Assembly (NCBI GenBank): GCA_041392785.1
Contig: JAWKLK010000002.1
Location: 62,001-126,000, forward strand
DNA: 64,000 bases
Direction of reading: 5' to 3'
DNA from: OLB9 sp041392785
GTDB taxonomy: Bacteria; Bacteroidota; Bacteroidia; Chitinophagales; Saprospiraceae
Part shown: positions 7,971-17,551 of the stretch, piece by piece
Layout of the letters: each line of letters starts with the position of its first letter
How positions within the stretch are numbered: the first letter of the stretch is position 1
Notes under the pieces: generated by a model
The model's input: only the letters and a program-made list of their open reading frames with translations
Told to the model about the DNA's origin: nothing
The model's database searches: none
Translations under genes and position numbers: made by a program

Positions 7971-10900
7971 CTATCGCAACAATGTAAGTGTGGTTTGATA
8001 TTCCCAAGTAGTACCATCCACCAATAATAATTTGATGATGACTACATATGTTCCCTCTGCACAATGATCACCATTGAAAGTACCATTCCATCCGTATATT
8101 GGATCCCCAGATGGGACATTCTCAATTGAAAACACATTTTCAGCCCAAGCATCAAAAATATACATACCTAATATGCGTTCTATTCCTCTAGTCTGTGGTA
8201 TATAAAATACTTCATTTCCAGAAATGGATGTAGGTCGGAATATGTTGGGAATAGCATCGGTAATCTGATTGCTCACTTTTATGTGGACTAAGGCTTCTTC
8301 TCCGCAATGTGCATTATAAGCATATTCTATTTTGTAAATGGTATTCTTGAGTGGGGCTACCCATAGTTCAGGACAACCAGTACAAATCAATGAATCATTT
8401 TCAAACCACTTCAATTGGACAGTTCCAGTCGGATCAATAGTGTAGGAGGGCTTTAATAAAACAGAGTCACCAAAATTTATTGTATATTCTGTATCAATAT
8501 CTAGATTGAAGTTGAAAATATTTTGAAGATCAACTGTTTTCATTACGATACAGCCATTGACATCTTCCACTTCTATGGTATAAATTCCCGGTGCTAGATT
8601 GTTGAAATTCGTGGTATTTGTAACATGTGAATTGAAAGTGATGATGTAGGGTGGAGTACCGTTTAAGCTGTCAATATGAATACGACCATCAAAAATATTG
8701 GAACAGAATGGCTCAAACTCAGTTGTACTTATTTGATTGAACGTTTGTGGAACAGACTCCACAGAAATATCATTCGTGGAATTGCAACCATTGATGGTGT
8801 TTATAGTATTTAAACTATAGTTGCCTGCACCATTAACCATAAGATTTGGACTATCACTTCCTGATATGATTTCTCCATTTTGAGTAGTCCAATTGAATAT
8901 TAAAGGTATACCATTAGAATCAGTTGAAGCCTTTAGCGTCACCATACCATTTTTACAAACTACAGACCCAATTTGATCAACAAGTATATTAGGTCTAAGT
9001 GTATCTGCTGGTACAAATATATCAATTGTATCTCTACATTTTTGTAAATTAGACACAACCAATTGATATTCACCTGGAGTTTGCGTTACTATATCTCGGG
9101 TAGAATATTGTGTGCCAGAAGGAGTTGTCCATTGGTAGATAGCTTGAAGATCTGTTGAAGAGGCAGAAAGTGTAATAGAAGGTGTAAAGCACGTTATAGT
9201 ATCTGTTTGGTACGTAAATGCAGGTGGAACAGAATCTACAAAAACCCTAAATTCATGAATGTTGCTTATACATCCGTTTGCTCCTGTTACTTGCACTGTA
9301 TAAGTTCCTAATTGATTACTGGACATCAAACTATCCAATATATATGTATCATCCGGTAGTCTCCAACGATATCTTAATATATGGTCAGAAGTTTGCACCA
9401 CAAAATTGATTGCGGAAGTATCACAAGGCAACAGTATTGTATCTGGTATGGTAATGGATGGTTTTTTCACATTTATAAAAACATCAACACTATCTTTTAC
9501 AGAGCAACCATTTATCCCTGTAATCGTCACATAGTGTATTCCGGGTTCGAAAACGATTGGGTCTTTTGCATTTGACAATCCTGATGGACCATTCCAAAAG
9601 TAAGTGGCTACTGGTGTAGAGGGAATTATCCCTATTTTTACTTTACCATTTTCGCAAGTCAGCGTATCTGAATATTTTTGATAGATAGGTAAATCCTTGG
9701 ATTGAATGACATTAAAATTCTGAGTGGTAGAGCAAAAATTTTCTCCAACGATTTGTAACGCATATTGCCCTGGTAGTGCCACTGAAATAATAGAATCACC
9801 CTTGAAATTTTCTAAATCCGGTCCATTCCAGATATATTCAATAGCGCGAACATCGTCTTTGATACCAATATTTACCATATCATGATTGCAGTCAATTGTA
9901 TCTGAGTAAATTTGCAAAACATTAGGTACAACAAGATCTTCTACCACTTCAACAGTGTCTTTTGTGATACATCCATCATCATTGGTCAATGTAAATTCAT
10001 ACAGGCCACCGATTTTTGTATTGAATTTTGTGATCCCATTAGGAATAGACAAAGGATTTTTACCATTGTTCCACTCTATTGATTCCCAAGGAGAAACAGA
10101 TGTTAATTCAATATTTGATATCGTGTCCTTGCAATTTATAATAGAAGCTGTATATGCAGCTTCTGGATAGATTCTTTGATCCATGACTGCAACACTCATA
10201 GTCGAAGTACAACCATTTTTTCCGATGCCTAATGCAGTATATAATCCACTGCTATTAACCACTAATGAATCTGCTCCTGAAACGTTTGTCCAATGAAGTT
10301 GAACAGAATTGTCATTTGATGTTACTTTTAGAACTACACCATTGTTTGTGCACGTAATCGCTTCTGGTGCTACCACCTGTATTTGTGGTTTTATAGTATC
10401 TTCTATAATCTGAAAAGTATAATAACCTTTACATTGATTAGGTGCCGTGCCTATAAGTTGGTATGTTCCGCCTTCAGATATTGGCAAGCTGGGTCCAGTA
10501 TGGGTGCCTCCTTGCACATCTGTCCAGGCGAATGTGGAATTAGGAATGCTTGAATTGGCATCAATTACAATCTGTGGCTGGCTACAAGTTAGGGTATCTA
10601 AAACAACTGAAATAACTGGAACTTCATCATTTTGAATTACTTCAAAGGTACCAGTTGTGGTACAAAATAATATATTTGTTATGCTATAATCATAAACTCC
10701 AGCTATCTTGACAAAAGGATTCAAAATACTAGATTCAAATGATTCTGGTCCATTGATCCGAATTTCCAAAAGATCATCATTGTTAAACACTATTTGAACA
10801 CTATCCTTAACACAATCTAAAATAGGCAAATCAATGTCTGCATTTGGATAAATACGCATATCTGCAACACTGTATTCGTCTTCTTCTATACAACCACTTA

Positions 10901-13385
10901 TTGGGTTTGTAATAGTTACGACATACCTGCCGGGTTCAAAAAATTTTGGGGTTGAAGTATTAGCATCTTGAACATTTGGACCATCCCATCGATACGTGTA
11001 TGTGCCTTTACTCAGGAGCAAATGTCCATCTGCAATGGTATCATTACACCACAATGTATCAAGTTTAAAGATGGCTTGCGGGATATCTACCGAATTTGAG
11101 ACAAGATATTGTTGTGTACCTGAACAACCATTTTCACTCACGAATGATATAGTGTAAATTCCCTTATTTTTTACAAAAGGATCAATTTCATCACTTGAAA
11201 AACCAAAAGGTCCTGACCAGTTTGTTTCAAGTAAGGACACTGTAGAAGTAGTGATAATTTTAATACTATCTACCAGACATGTAAGTGAATCAGATCTAAT
11301 ACTTAAAACAGGGACAATGGTATCTTTTTCAACAAAAAATGATGTATTGCTGGTACACCCATTTTTAGATGATGTGATTGTCACAAAATAGGTTCCTTGA
11401 TTTGTGATGGTGGGGGTTGGGTGTGATGAGTTGAGTCCATTTCCTATCCACTGATATTTTTCTATCGGATGATTAGAATTTAGAGTAGGTGTCACTGATT
11501 CTTTTGCGCAATTTATTTTATCCACAATAATATCAATTGTGGGCTTTTCTCTTTCTTCAATCACAGTATGGGCGATAGCGGCTTCACAACCATTTATTGT
11601 ATCAGTGATGGTCAGCATTTTTACACCACCAGATGTTACAAAAGGTTCTTGTACATTTTCATTTTGTGGCTTCACGCCTGACCATAGAAAATTGTATGCA
11701 GCCCCAACCGGCAGTAATACCTTCAATTTTATACTATCTTCAAAGCAAAATAATGTATCTGAAAGTATGGTCGCTGTAGGAATTATACGGTTTTCAGGAA
11801 CTAAAACACTATCTACTTGAACACAACCGTTATCTGCTGTGGCACTTAATGTATACCTACCTGGAATTGATACAGAAATAGTGGCACTGTTATCAGAAAT
11901 AGGTTGATTATTTGGATCTGTCCACTTGTAGTCTACCAAAGTCCTCGATGAACCTACTTCCAAAGATATTACCGACTTTTTACATGTGATGGTATCAGTT
12001 TTAAAATTTAGTTGCGGAATGGTCTGATCAGGAAAAATCTCCTTACAAACCGTATCTCTACACACTTTACTTCCAATGTTACTTTCTAAAACCCCACAAT
12101 AAATTCCTGGATCTCTTACATCAATAAAATCTGGGATTGCAGGATCGGAAATAAAAACGCTATTTGGGCTATACCATGAAATTTGAATGTTATTTAATGG
12201 GTCTCCAGTATTGGTAATCCATAATGCGTTTGTATTTGCAAAACAACCAACTGTATCCCTGTCAGACTGTAACTCACCCACTAATTTTGCAACTCTGAGA
12301 TCAAGTATCACCACACTATCACAATGCCCATTTGGAATTCTGATTTCATATTCACCTTCTAACGAGTACTGATTTCCGGCAAAAGTCAGTGTTTCACCAT
12401 TACAAATGACTTCAGTAACTTTGGTGGGTTCTGAATTTTCATCTATGGTCACGGTCATACAAGAAGATGAAACAGCCGCACAATACCCTTTAGACTCAAA
12501 GAAACTTTGCAGAGAATTTGCATCGTAAGGTTGGCCTTCTACAGGAAGGTCCGCTTTATTTGAATCGGTAAATTGCAACCCGCAAATGGTGTACGTTCCT
12601 GCTGGTAAACTTTGAAAATTAGTAGTGGTGGAATAACTATATATCTTGCCATCGCTGAAAACAACATTTTCATAGTTGTATGAAGTAAAATTTGGCTGGT
12701 ATTTGGGATGAACTTTGTCTAAAATGATATTGAGTGAAGATGAACCTTCACACGCTGAGAAATCATCATTCATGATATCACCGGGATCAAGTGTACATTC
12801 ACCACATTTTATTCCAGATCCATTACAAAAATTCAAATTAAACTTTGTCACCTTACCTTGACCGAAATCTTGAAAATCTATGCATCTCAACGTCCATGTT
12901 CCATTCACTGGCCCAGTGTTAAAATCTTCGAGACATCCATTATATGGATAGTATGTACCTGAATAAGTGGTAAAACCAAGCCAATCCTGATCGTTGTCCC
13001 AAATATCATAAAATCCAGGATCTGGGCTAACACTGACAGCGCATTGTTCAAAACCAACATTCCATTTTACAAAATCCGAGTTATATGCTGTAATATTTCC
13101 ACCAGTGAGTTGGACTGTCTGACCTGAAGGCGATAAGAGTTCAAACCATAGTTCCTTAACAAAAGGGTGTGAAAATTCTATTTCTACAAATTGCAGACAT
13201 TGAATAGGGTGCCCTAAATCATTGACGGAAGCGCCTGAAATATTGAGTAAAATATTTGTCGTATCTGCCTGATTGTTTTCAAAGTCGTTAAGAATTACTT
13301 GTTCTTTAATTCCGCACTGGGCATAGATAGTTGAATCGATACCAAAGAACAAAAGAAAAGTAAATATGAATAAAAATGATCTCAT
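7971..13385 (-). CDS. Giant Ig-like repeat protein with T9SS type B (gliding-associated) C-terminal domain
   Basis: The 1804-residue product has a signal peptide ending YA before Gln23. Residues about 45-195 look like a P-domain/jelly-roll (ELWFELLSPSGQTVQL, NGTWTLRCIDFQDFGQG). From roughly 370 to 1620 it is an array of more than a dozen Ig-like repeats of about 80-90 residues. Each has a D-T-(L/I)-x-C start, a central (Y/F)xW core and a G-x-Y-x-(V/L) strand followed by a NGC segment. The last ~95 residues are the CHU_C/type B sorting domain (IPNIFRPTS, YGWNGTFNGDHCAEGTYVV). Such proteins are exported by T9SS and act as surface adhesins or filaments. The gene lies 212 bp after a sigma factor/membrane protein pair on the same strand and may be its target. 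Confidence 0.92.
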   Translation of the reverse strand: MRSFLFIFTFLLFFGIDSTIYAQCGIKEQVILNDFENNQADTTNILLNISGASVNDLGHPIQCLQFVEIEFSHPFVKELWFELLSPSGQTVQLTGGNITAYNSDFVKWNVGFEQCAVSVSPDPGFYDIWDNDQDWLGFTTYSGTYYPYNGCLEDFNTGPVNGTWTLRCIDFQDFGQGKVTKFNLNFCNGSGIKCGECTLDPGDIMNDDFSACEGSSSLNIILDKVHPKYQPNFTSYNYENVVFSDGKIYSYSTTTNFQSLPAGTYTICGLQFTDSNKADLPVEGQPYDANSLQSFFESKGYCAAVSSSCMTVTIDENSEPTKVTEVICNGETLTFAGNQYSLEGEYEIRIPNGHCDSVVILDLRVAKLVGELQSDRDTVGCFANTNALWITNTGDPLNNIQISWYSPNSVFISDPAIPDFIDVRDPGIYCGVLESNIGSKVCRDTVCKEIFPDQTIPQLNFKTDTITCKKSVISLEVGSSRTLVDYKWTDPNNQPISDNSATISVSIPGRYTLSATADNGCVQVDSVLVPENRIIPTATILSDTLFCFEDSIKLKVLLPVGAAYNFLWSGVKPQNENVQEPFVTSGGVKMLTITDTINGCEAAIAHTVIEEREKPTIDIIVDKINCAKESVTPTLNSNHPIEKYQWIGNGLNSSHPTPTITNQGTYFVTITSSKNGCTSNTSFFVEKDTIVPVLSIRSDSLTCLVDSIKIITTSTVSLLETNWSGPFGFSSDEIDPFVKNKGIYTISFVSENGCSGTQQYLVSNSVDIPQAIFKLDTLWCNDTIADGHLLLSKGTYTYRWDGPNVQDANTSTPKFFEPGRYVVTITNPISGCIEEDEYSVADMRIYPNADIDLPILDCVKDSVQIVFNNDDLLEIRINGPESFESSILNPFVKIAGVYDYSITNILFCTTTGTFEVIQNDEVPVISVVLDTLTCSQPQIVIDANSSIPNSTFAWTDVQGGTHTGPSLPISEGGTYQLIGTAPNQCKGYYTFQIIEDTIKPQIQVVAPEAITCTNNGVVLKVTSNDNSVQLHWTNVSGADSLVVNSSGLYTALGIGKNGCTSTMSVAVMDQRIYPEAAYTASIINCKDTISNIELTSVSPWESIEWNNGKNPLSIPNGITKFNTKIGGLYEFTLTNDDGCITKDTVEVVEDLVVPNVLQIYSDTIDCNHDMVNIGIKDDVRAIEYIWNGPDLENFKGDSIISVALPGQYALQIVGENFCSTTQNFNVIQSKDLPIYQKYSDTLTCENGKVKIGIIPSTPVATYFWNGPSGLSNAKDPIVFEPGIHYVTITGINGCSVKDSVDVFINVKKPSITIPDTILLPCDTSAINFVVQTSDHILRYRWRLPDDTYILDSLMSSNQLGTYTVQVTGANGCISNIHEFRVFVDSVPPAFTYQTDTITCFTPSITLSASSTDLQAIYQWTTPSGTQYSTRDIVTQTPGEYQLVVSNLQKCRDTIDIFVPADTLRPNILVDQIGSVVCKNGMVTLKASTDSNGIPLIFNWTTQNGEIISGSDSPNLMVNGAGNYSLNTINTINGCNSTNDISVESVPQTFNQISTTEFEPFCSNIFDGRIHIDSLNGTPPYIITFNSHVTNTTNFNNLAPGIYTIEVEDVNGCIVMKTVDLQNIFNFNLDIDTEYTINFGDSVLLKPSYTIDPTGTVQLKWFENDSLICTGCPELWVAPLKNTIYKIEYAYNAHCGEEALVHIKVSNQITDAIPNIFRPTSISGNEVFYIPQTRGIERILGMYIFDAWAENVFSIENVPSGDPIYGWNGTFNGDHCAEGTYVVIIKLLLVDGTTWEYQTTLTLLR

Positions 13386-13597
13386 TTAAATCAAACTCTT
13401 TAAATATCATTACAAAATTTAGCATAAAATCAATCTATGTTAATTCATGTACAAATTATAACTCCGGGAAACCTGAAATGCGTTGCAAAGTTAGAATTTA
13501 TTATGAGATACTTCTAACAATTTTGAAATTATTAACTTAGAATTTAATTTAAATAAATACTTTCATTAATGTATTATATTCTGATTATCAATTAATA

Positions 13598-14332
13598 TTA
13601 ATTATAAAACTTTGCCAAAGGACTGTTTAATTTGTTGTAAATTTCTAAAAAGATATAATTATTTGTAATTCTTTTATCTTCTATAGCTTTTCTAGCCCAT
13701 TGAGAGGCTGATGCTCTATCATTCATTTCTAAGTACGAAACAATTTTGTTATTGTAAAATTCATGAATGTATAAATCTCCAAAATTAAGTAACTTTTCAT
13801 TTTGTGATAAAATGGCCTTATAATCATTTTTTGAACCAAAATACTGAATCAAATTAAAAACATCATAAGGTGTGACGCCATCTTTACTCATCAGTAGGTC
13901 TATTGTACTGCCATCCAATGGTTCGGTTGGAACGGTGGTTACATTTCTATATGTAATTTGATCCACCAATGTAATATCTGCTAATAATGCTTCATTACTA
14001 TAATGATTGGATATGTACATTTTGAAAATAAAAATAGATATTAGAAAAGCACTTATTGAAGCGGCTATTGCAGCATATCTTCGTGAATTTGTAATAACTC
14101 TTTTATTGTCAGATTTGAAATAGAGTTCAGATAACTCATTCAAATTTGCAACAAATGATTTTTCTTGTGATTTACTGGATTGTAAAGTATTGACATCTCG
14201 TGCTATACTCCTGAATACATCAAATGACTTTCTTTCTTCTGGAGAAAGTCTATTTATTTCAATCTTCATACTTACTGGGTCCAATCTCAGTATCTCATCA
14301 AATTTTGATGACTTTATAAAATCAATTTCCAT
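13598..14332 (-). CDS. Single-pass membrane protein, probable anti-sigma partner
   Basis: This 244-residue protein has a charged N-terminal region of about 85 residues, one hydrophobic helix (about residues 86-106, YAAIAASISAFLISIFIF) and a C-terminal helical region rich in features like degenerate TPR units (FNLIQYFGSKNDYKAIL; RASASQWARKAIED). No zinc-binding anti-sigma motif is visible and I do not recognise the family. The ATG overlaps the end of the sigma-factor gene by 11 bp, and this gene order with an ECF factor is typical of anti-sigma proteins. The role is inferred from position and topology only. Confidence 0.72.
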   Translation of the reverse strand: MEIDFIKSSKFDEILRLDPVSMKIEINRLSPEERKSFDVFRSIARDVNTLQSSKSQEKSFVANLNELSELYFKSDNKRVITNSRRYAAIAASISAFLISIFIFKMYISNHYSNEALLADITLVDQITYRNVTTVPTEPLDGSTIDLLMSKDGVTPYDVFNLIQYFGSKNDYKAILSQNEKLLNFGDLYIHEFYNNKIVSYLEMNDRASASQWARKAIEDKRITNNYIFLEIYNKLNSPLAKFYN

Positions 14333-14951
14333 ATTTTAAATCTTTAAATCTAGGGTCTTTTTGAACTATTTCTATTAATCTCGATTTACATTCGGATGCT
14401 TTTTTACGTATGTAACCATAACTCATATTCAAAATTGTGGCTACATCCATCCATCCTAAGTATTTACCTTCATTATCTGTTTGCCAAGAAGTCTCAATGA
14501 TTTCTTTACAAGTTTTGTCCATCATTGATAATGCACTTTTTACAACTTTTAATCTGTCTTCATTTTCAAAAAATACATCTACATCTTCATTTACAAGTTT
14601 CAAAGTACTTTCGACATGGTCAAACTTGGTGGTATTTTTGTGGTATTTTGAAGACAGCACATTTAACCAACGTCTTTTACACGCTACAATTAAAAAGCTA
14701 GAAAAATTACACTTAATTGTTAAACCTGATTGAGCTTGACTAAAAATTGAAAATAAAACATCCTGAAAAACATCCTTAGCTTCATCTACAGTGCCATTAT
14801 TATTTTGTACCATCCTTATTATCATCTCAGAATATTCACTGTAGATGGTTTCTATTACCTTTTTGTCACCATTTCTTAAACCAGATAAATAATATTCGCT
14901 ATTTTCCATTTGATGATGTACTGCCTCAGGATGTTCGTTCTTAGATATCAT
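14322..14951 (-). CDS. ECF-type RNA polymerase sigma factor
   Basis: The protein (209 residues from the ATG at 14951) has sigma-70 region 2 (AKDVFQDVLFSIF, then FSSFLIVACKRRWLNVL) and a region 4-like helix-turn-helix (MDVATILNMSYGYIRKKASECKSRL). A TTG at 14990 would add 13 residues; the ATG is preferred. It should redirect RNA polymerase to a small set of promoters. It overlaps a one-pass membrane protein gene, its likely regulator, and lies upstream of the giant type B protein on the same strand, which makes that gene a candidate target. Region 2 is more divergent than in the sigma factor at 43381-43935. Confidence 0.88.
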   Translation of the reverse strand: MISKNEHPEAVHHQMENSEYYLSGLRNGDKKVIETIYSEYSEMIIRMVQNNNGTVDEAKDVFQDVLFSIFSQAQSGLTIKCNFSSFLIVACKRRWLNVLSSKYHKNTTKFDHVESTLKLVNEDVDVFFENEDRLKVVKSALSMMDKTCKEIIETSWQTDNEGKYLGWMDVATILNMSYGYIRKKASECKSRLIEIVQKDPRFKDLKYGN

Positions 14952-15009
14952 TCTCTTGGTTTTTGCGTAACGGTAATTAATAGTCAACAACTGCTATTCA
15001 TTTGTTACC

Positions 15010-15017
15010 CAAAGTTA
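15010..15017 (-). promoter_or_regulatory. Candidate -7 element for the sigma/membrane-protein pair
   Basis: On the minus strand the sequence reads TAACTTTG, matching TAnnTTTG, about 60 bp upstream of the sigma-factor ATG. No clear -33 element is seen; the upstream stretch is a long T/A tract. Confidence 0.35.
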
Positions 15018-15189
15018 TGGTTTTTTTTAAAAAAAAATAATTGAAACCTACTGAATATCAATAAATAATAGATTTTACTTTGCATTTCATAAAGTAGAAA
15101 ACATTTAAACATGAAATAAATATTGTTTTTTCCAAACAATTATTCTAAAATATCGTTTGAGAACATGGCTTATGAAAGTATTTTGAATT

Positions 15190-15197
15190 TAACTTTG
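15190..15197 (+). promoter_or_regulatory. Candidate -7 element for the MoxR gene
   Basis: TAACTTTG lies 45 bp before the MoxR ATG and is the same octamer as the divergent candidate at 15010-15017. A TTTG lies 30 bp upstream (15156-15159), further than usual. Confidence 0.35.
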
Positions 15198-15241
15198 ATA
15201 TATTTTTTTATGCCATTTATAATATTCTGTATTTCAATAGT

Positions 15242-16210
15242 ATGAGTCAATCAAATATATCCGATGTACGTGCTGTAGACAACATGGCGACATCTTATCA
15301 GTCCTTGAAGAGTGAAATTGGAAAAGTTATTATTGGCCAAGATGACGTTGTAAAAGCCGTATTAATTTCTCTTTTCAGTAATGGTCATAGTCTTTTGGTA
15401 GGTGTACCTGGTTTGGCTAAGACACTACTTGTATCTACGATCTCTGATGTGCTAGACCTATCATTCAAGCGTATACAATTCACGCCCGATCTGATGCCTT
15501 CAGACATCACTGGGTCTGAGATTCTTGATGAAAACAGACATTTTAAGTTTAACAAAGGGCCTCTTTTTACAAATATATTGCTGGCCGATGAGATAAACCG
15601 TACACCTCCAAAAACACAAGCAGCCTTGCTTGAGGCCATGCAAGAACGTTCAGTGACTGTAGCTGGTATGAATCATATCTTGCCAAAACCATTTTTTGTC
15701 TTGGCGACCCAAAACCCGATAGAGCAAGAAGGAACTTATCCACTTCCAGAAGCACAATTGGATAGATTTATGTTTAATATTCCTCTGGATTACCCAGCAT
15801 ATGATGAAGAGGTATTAGTAGTAAAAAATACAACTTCTGATTATAAATACACTTTAAGACATATTCTGAACGCTGAAGATATTTTGATGTATCAATCTAC
15901 GGTCCGAAAAATTCCAATCGCGGATAATGTTTTAGAATATGCCGTTAATATCGCTTCTAAAACTAGACCAAATACCAAAAATGCGACTTCTGAAGTCAAT
16001 AATTACATAGCTTGGGGAGCAGGGCCAAGAGCGTCACAATATTTGGTATTGGGTGCCAAATGTCATGCTGCTATTCATGGAAAATATTCTCCAGATAAGG
16101 AAGATGTACAAGCAATAGCCGAGTATGTGTTGAGACATAGAATCGTCAGAAACTATAAAGCTGAGGCTGAAGGTATTTCTGAAGTTGACATCATCAAAAA
16201 CTTATTCTAA
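15242..16210 (+). CDS. MoxR-family AAA+ ATPase
   Basis: This 322-residue AAA+ protein has Walker A GVPGLAKT (residues 54-61), Walker B LLADEINR (about 114-121), sensor-type ATQNPIEQEGTYPLPEAQLDRF and a C-terminal lid. This is the full MoxR form. MoxR proteins act as chaperone-like ATPases that help assemble or activate partner proteins, often VWA-domain proteins encoded nearby. No VWA or DUF58 gene follows here: the next gene is a DUF4197 lipoprotein. The partner must lie elsewhere or has been separated. Confidence 0.95.
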   Translation: MSQSNISDVRAVDNMATSYQSLKSEIGKVIIGQDDVVKAVLISLFSNGHSLLVGVPGLAKTLLVSTISDVLDLSFKRIQFTPDLMPSDITGSEILDENRHFKFNKGPLFTNILLADEINRTPPKTQAALLEAMQERSVTVAGMNHILPKPFFVLATQNPIEQEGTYPLPEAQLDRFMFNIPLDYPAYDEEVLVVKNTTSDYKYTLRHILNAEDILMYQSTVRKIPIADNVLEYAVNIASKTRPNTKNATSEVNNYIAWGAGPRASQYLVLGAKCHAAIHGKYSPDKEDVQAIAEYVLRHRIVRNYKAEAEGISEVDIIKNLF

Positions 16211-16263
16211 ATATTGTAACAAATCTCTGCGTAGATCGTTATAAAAAAGTAAATTTAACATCA

Positions 16264-16968
16264 ATGAGAATAGTCACTTTTGTGTTTTTAACACTCTTTT
16301 TAGTCTCTTGTGATCCAAAAGATATGCAGAAAGTCTTGGATACAGTTTCTTCTGCACAACTTACAAATGCTGATATCAGCGCGGGTCTAAAGCAAGCATT
16401 GGATAAAGGTGTAGAGCAAAGCGTTCGTACATTGTCAGCCGAGAATGGCTATTATGCGTCTATATATAAAATTTTACTGCCAAGTGAGGCTCAAACCGTG
16501 GTGAACAAGCTTAAGGTTATCCCTGGTTTCGAAAATTTGGAAGTTGAAGCAATTAAAAAGATAAATAAGGCAGCAGAAGATGCTGCAACTAAAGCATCTC
16601 CTATTTTCATTAATGCCATCAAACAAATGACTATAAATGATGTAATGGGAATATTGATGGGTGAAAAAAATGCTGCTACGCAATATCTTCATAATTCGAC
16701 ATATAATGCACTATATTCTGAATTTAAACCAGTAATGATCAATTCATTAAATAAATTTGGTGCATTGGACTATTATGGTCAAGCTGTGAATAAATATAAT
16801 TCAATTCCTTTCGTGAATAAAGTCAATCCCGATCTGGCAGATTATGTCACTCAAAAAGCACTTGTTGGGCTTTTCGCTTTGATAGAAAAGAAAGAATTGG
16901 GAATTCGTACGGACATTTCACAGCGTTCCACTGACTTACTAAAAAAGGTTTTTGCAAAGCAAGATTAG
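16264..16968 (+). CDS. DUF4197 lipoprotein
   Basis: The 234-residue product has a short signal ending in the lipobox LVSC (Cys16), so it should be lipid-anchored in the envelope. The remainder is helical and matches the DUF4197 pattern (ISAGLKQALDKGVEQSV, then a VTQKALVGLFALIEKKE segment near the C-terminus). No catalytic residues are apparent and no function is known to me. It follows the MoxR gene by 53 bp and may be co-transcribed. Confidence 0.85.
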   Translation: MRIVTFVFLTLFLVSCDPKDMQKVLDTVSSAQLTNADISAGLKQALDKGVEQSVRTLSAENGYYASIYKILLPSEAQTVVNKLKVIPGFENLEVEAIKKINKAAEDAATKASPIFINAIKQMTINDVMGILMGEKNAATQYLHNSTYNALYSEFKPVMINSLNKFGALDYYGQAVNKYNSIPFVNKVNPDLADYVTQKALVGLFALIEKKELGIRTDISQRSTDLLKKVFAKQD

Positions 16969-16997
16969 TTTACCTGCACTGATTTTACAATAGGTGA

Positions 16998-17516
16998 CTA
17001 TTGTTTGTTTGATCTTAGGTATGGTTGAATAAAATGGATGGCCTTATTCAATCTCTCTTCTCCCATTCCATCAATGATGTAGTAAGGAGCATCATGAAAT
17101 TCCAAATATCGCTTGTATATTTCAAATAAATGATCTCTATCAAAGGGGTTTTCTCTTAGAGGATCGAATTCCCACTCTAGATCAGGTGTGCATAATAGAA
17201 AGCAATCAACTTGCGAAGCAAGCCAGGTGGCTTCCCACCAAGATTCATATTTGTTATATTTTACTTTGCCCCAAATAATGGAAGTCAAAAGATCAGTATC
17301 ACAACATACCTGAATACATTGATGTGTTGTATTCATTTGACATTTCCATTGTTCTTTTGAGATAATATCAATGGTGCCATAATCATATTCGCCATTACTT
17401 TGATTTAAAATTTGTCTGGATAATTCTGGTACCAGACAGAAATCAAATTCATTTGAAATAGCTTGCGCTAAAGTGGTTTTTCCTGATGATTCAGGTCCAG
17501 TAATAACTACTACCAT
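16998..17516 (-). CDS. NadR-like P-loop kinase (probable ribosylnicotinamide kinase)
   Basis: This 172-residue P-loop protein has Walker A TGPESSGKTT (about residues 6-15), a DTDLLTSIIW segment and the C-terminal PDLEWEFDPLRENPFDRD motif. These match the kinase domain of NadR, which phosphorylates nicotinamide riboside for NAD salvage. The adenylyltransferase and DNA-binding domains of enterobacterial NadR are absent, which is common for stand-alone versions. It is the last gene of the TolC - HlyD - kinase run (35-bp gap) and converges on the DUF4197 gene. The substrate is inferred from family. Confidence 0.82.
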   Translation of the reverse strand: MVVVITGPESSGKTTLAQAISNEFDFCLVPELSRQILNQSNGEYDYGTIDIISKEQWKCQMNTTHQCIQVCCDTDLLTSIIWGKVKYNKYESWWEATWLASQVDCFLLCTPDLEWEFDPLRENPFDRDHLFEIYKRYLEFHDAPYYIIDGMGEERLNKAIHFIQPYLRSNKQ

Positions 17517-17551
17517 GAAGCGTGAAATAAGTGATATTTAATCGTTTTCAC

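Noticed and set aside
9381..9575. Small plus-strand ORFs inside the giant minus-strand gene
   Set aside because: They are antisense to a clear protein with consistent repeats and lack any independent support.
8600..12400. Regularly spaced similar segments that might suggest a CRISPR or tandem DNA repeat
   Set aside because: The periodicity (about 250 bp) is that of coded Ig-like protein repeats and the DNA copies are highly diverged.
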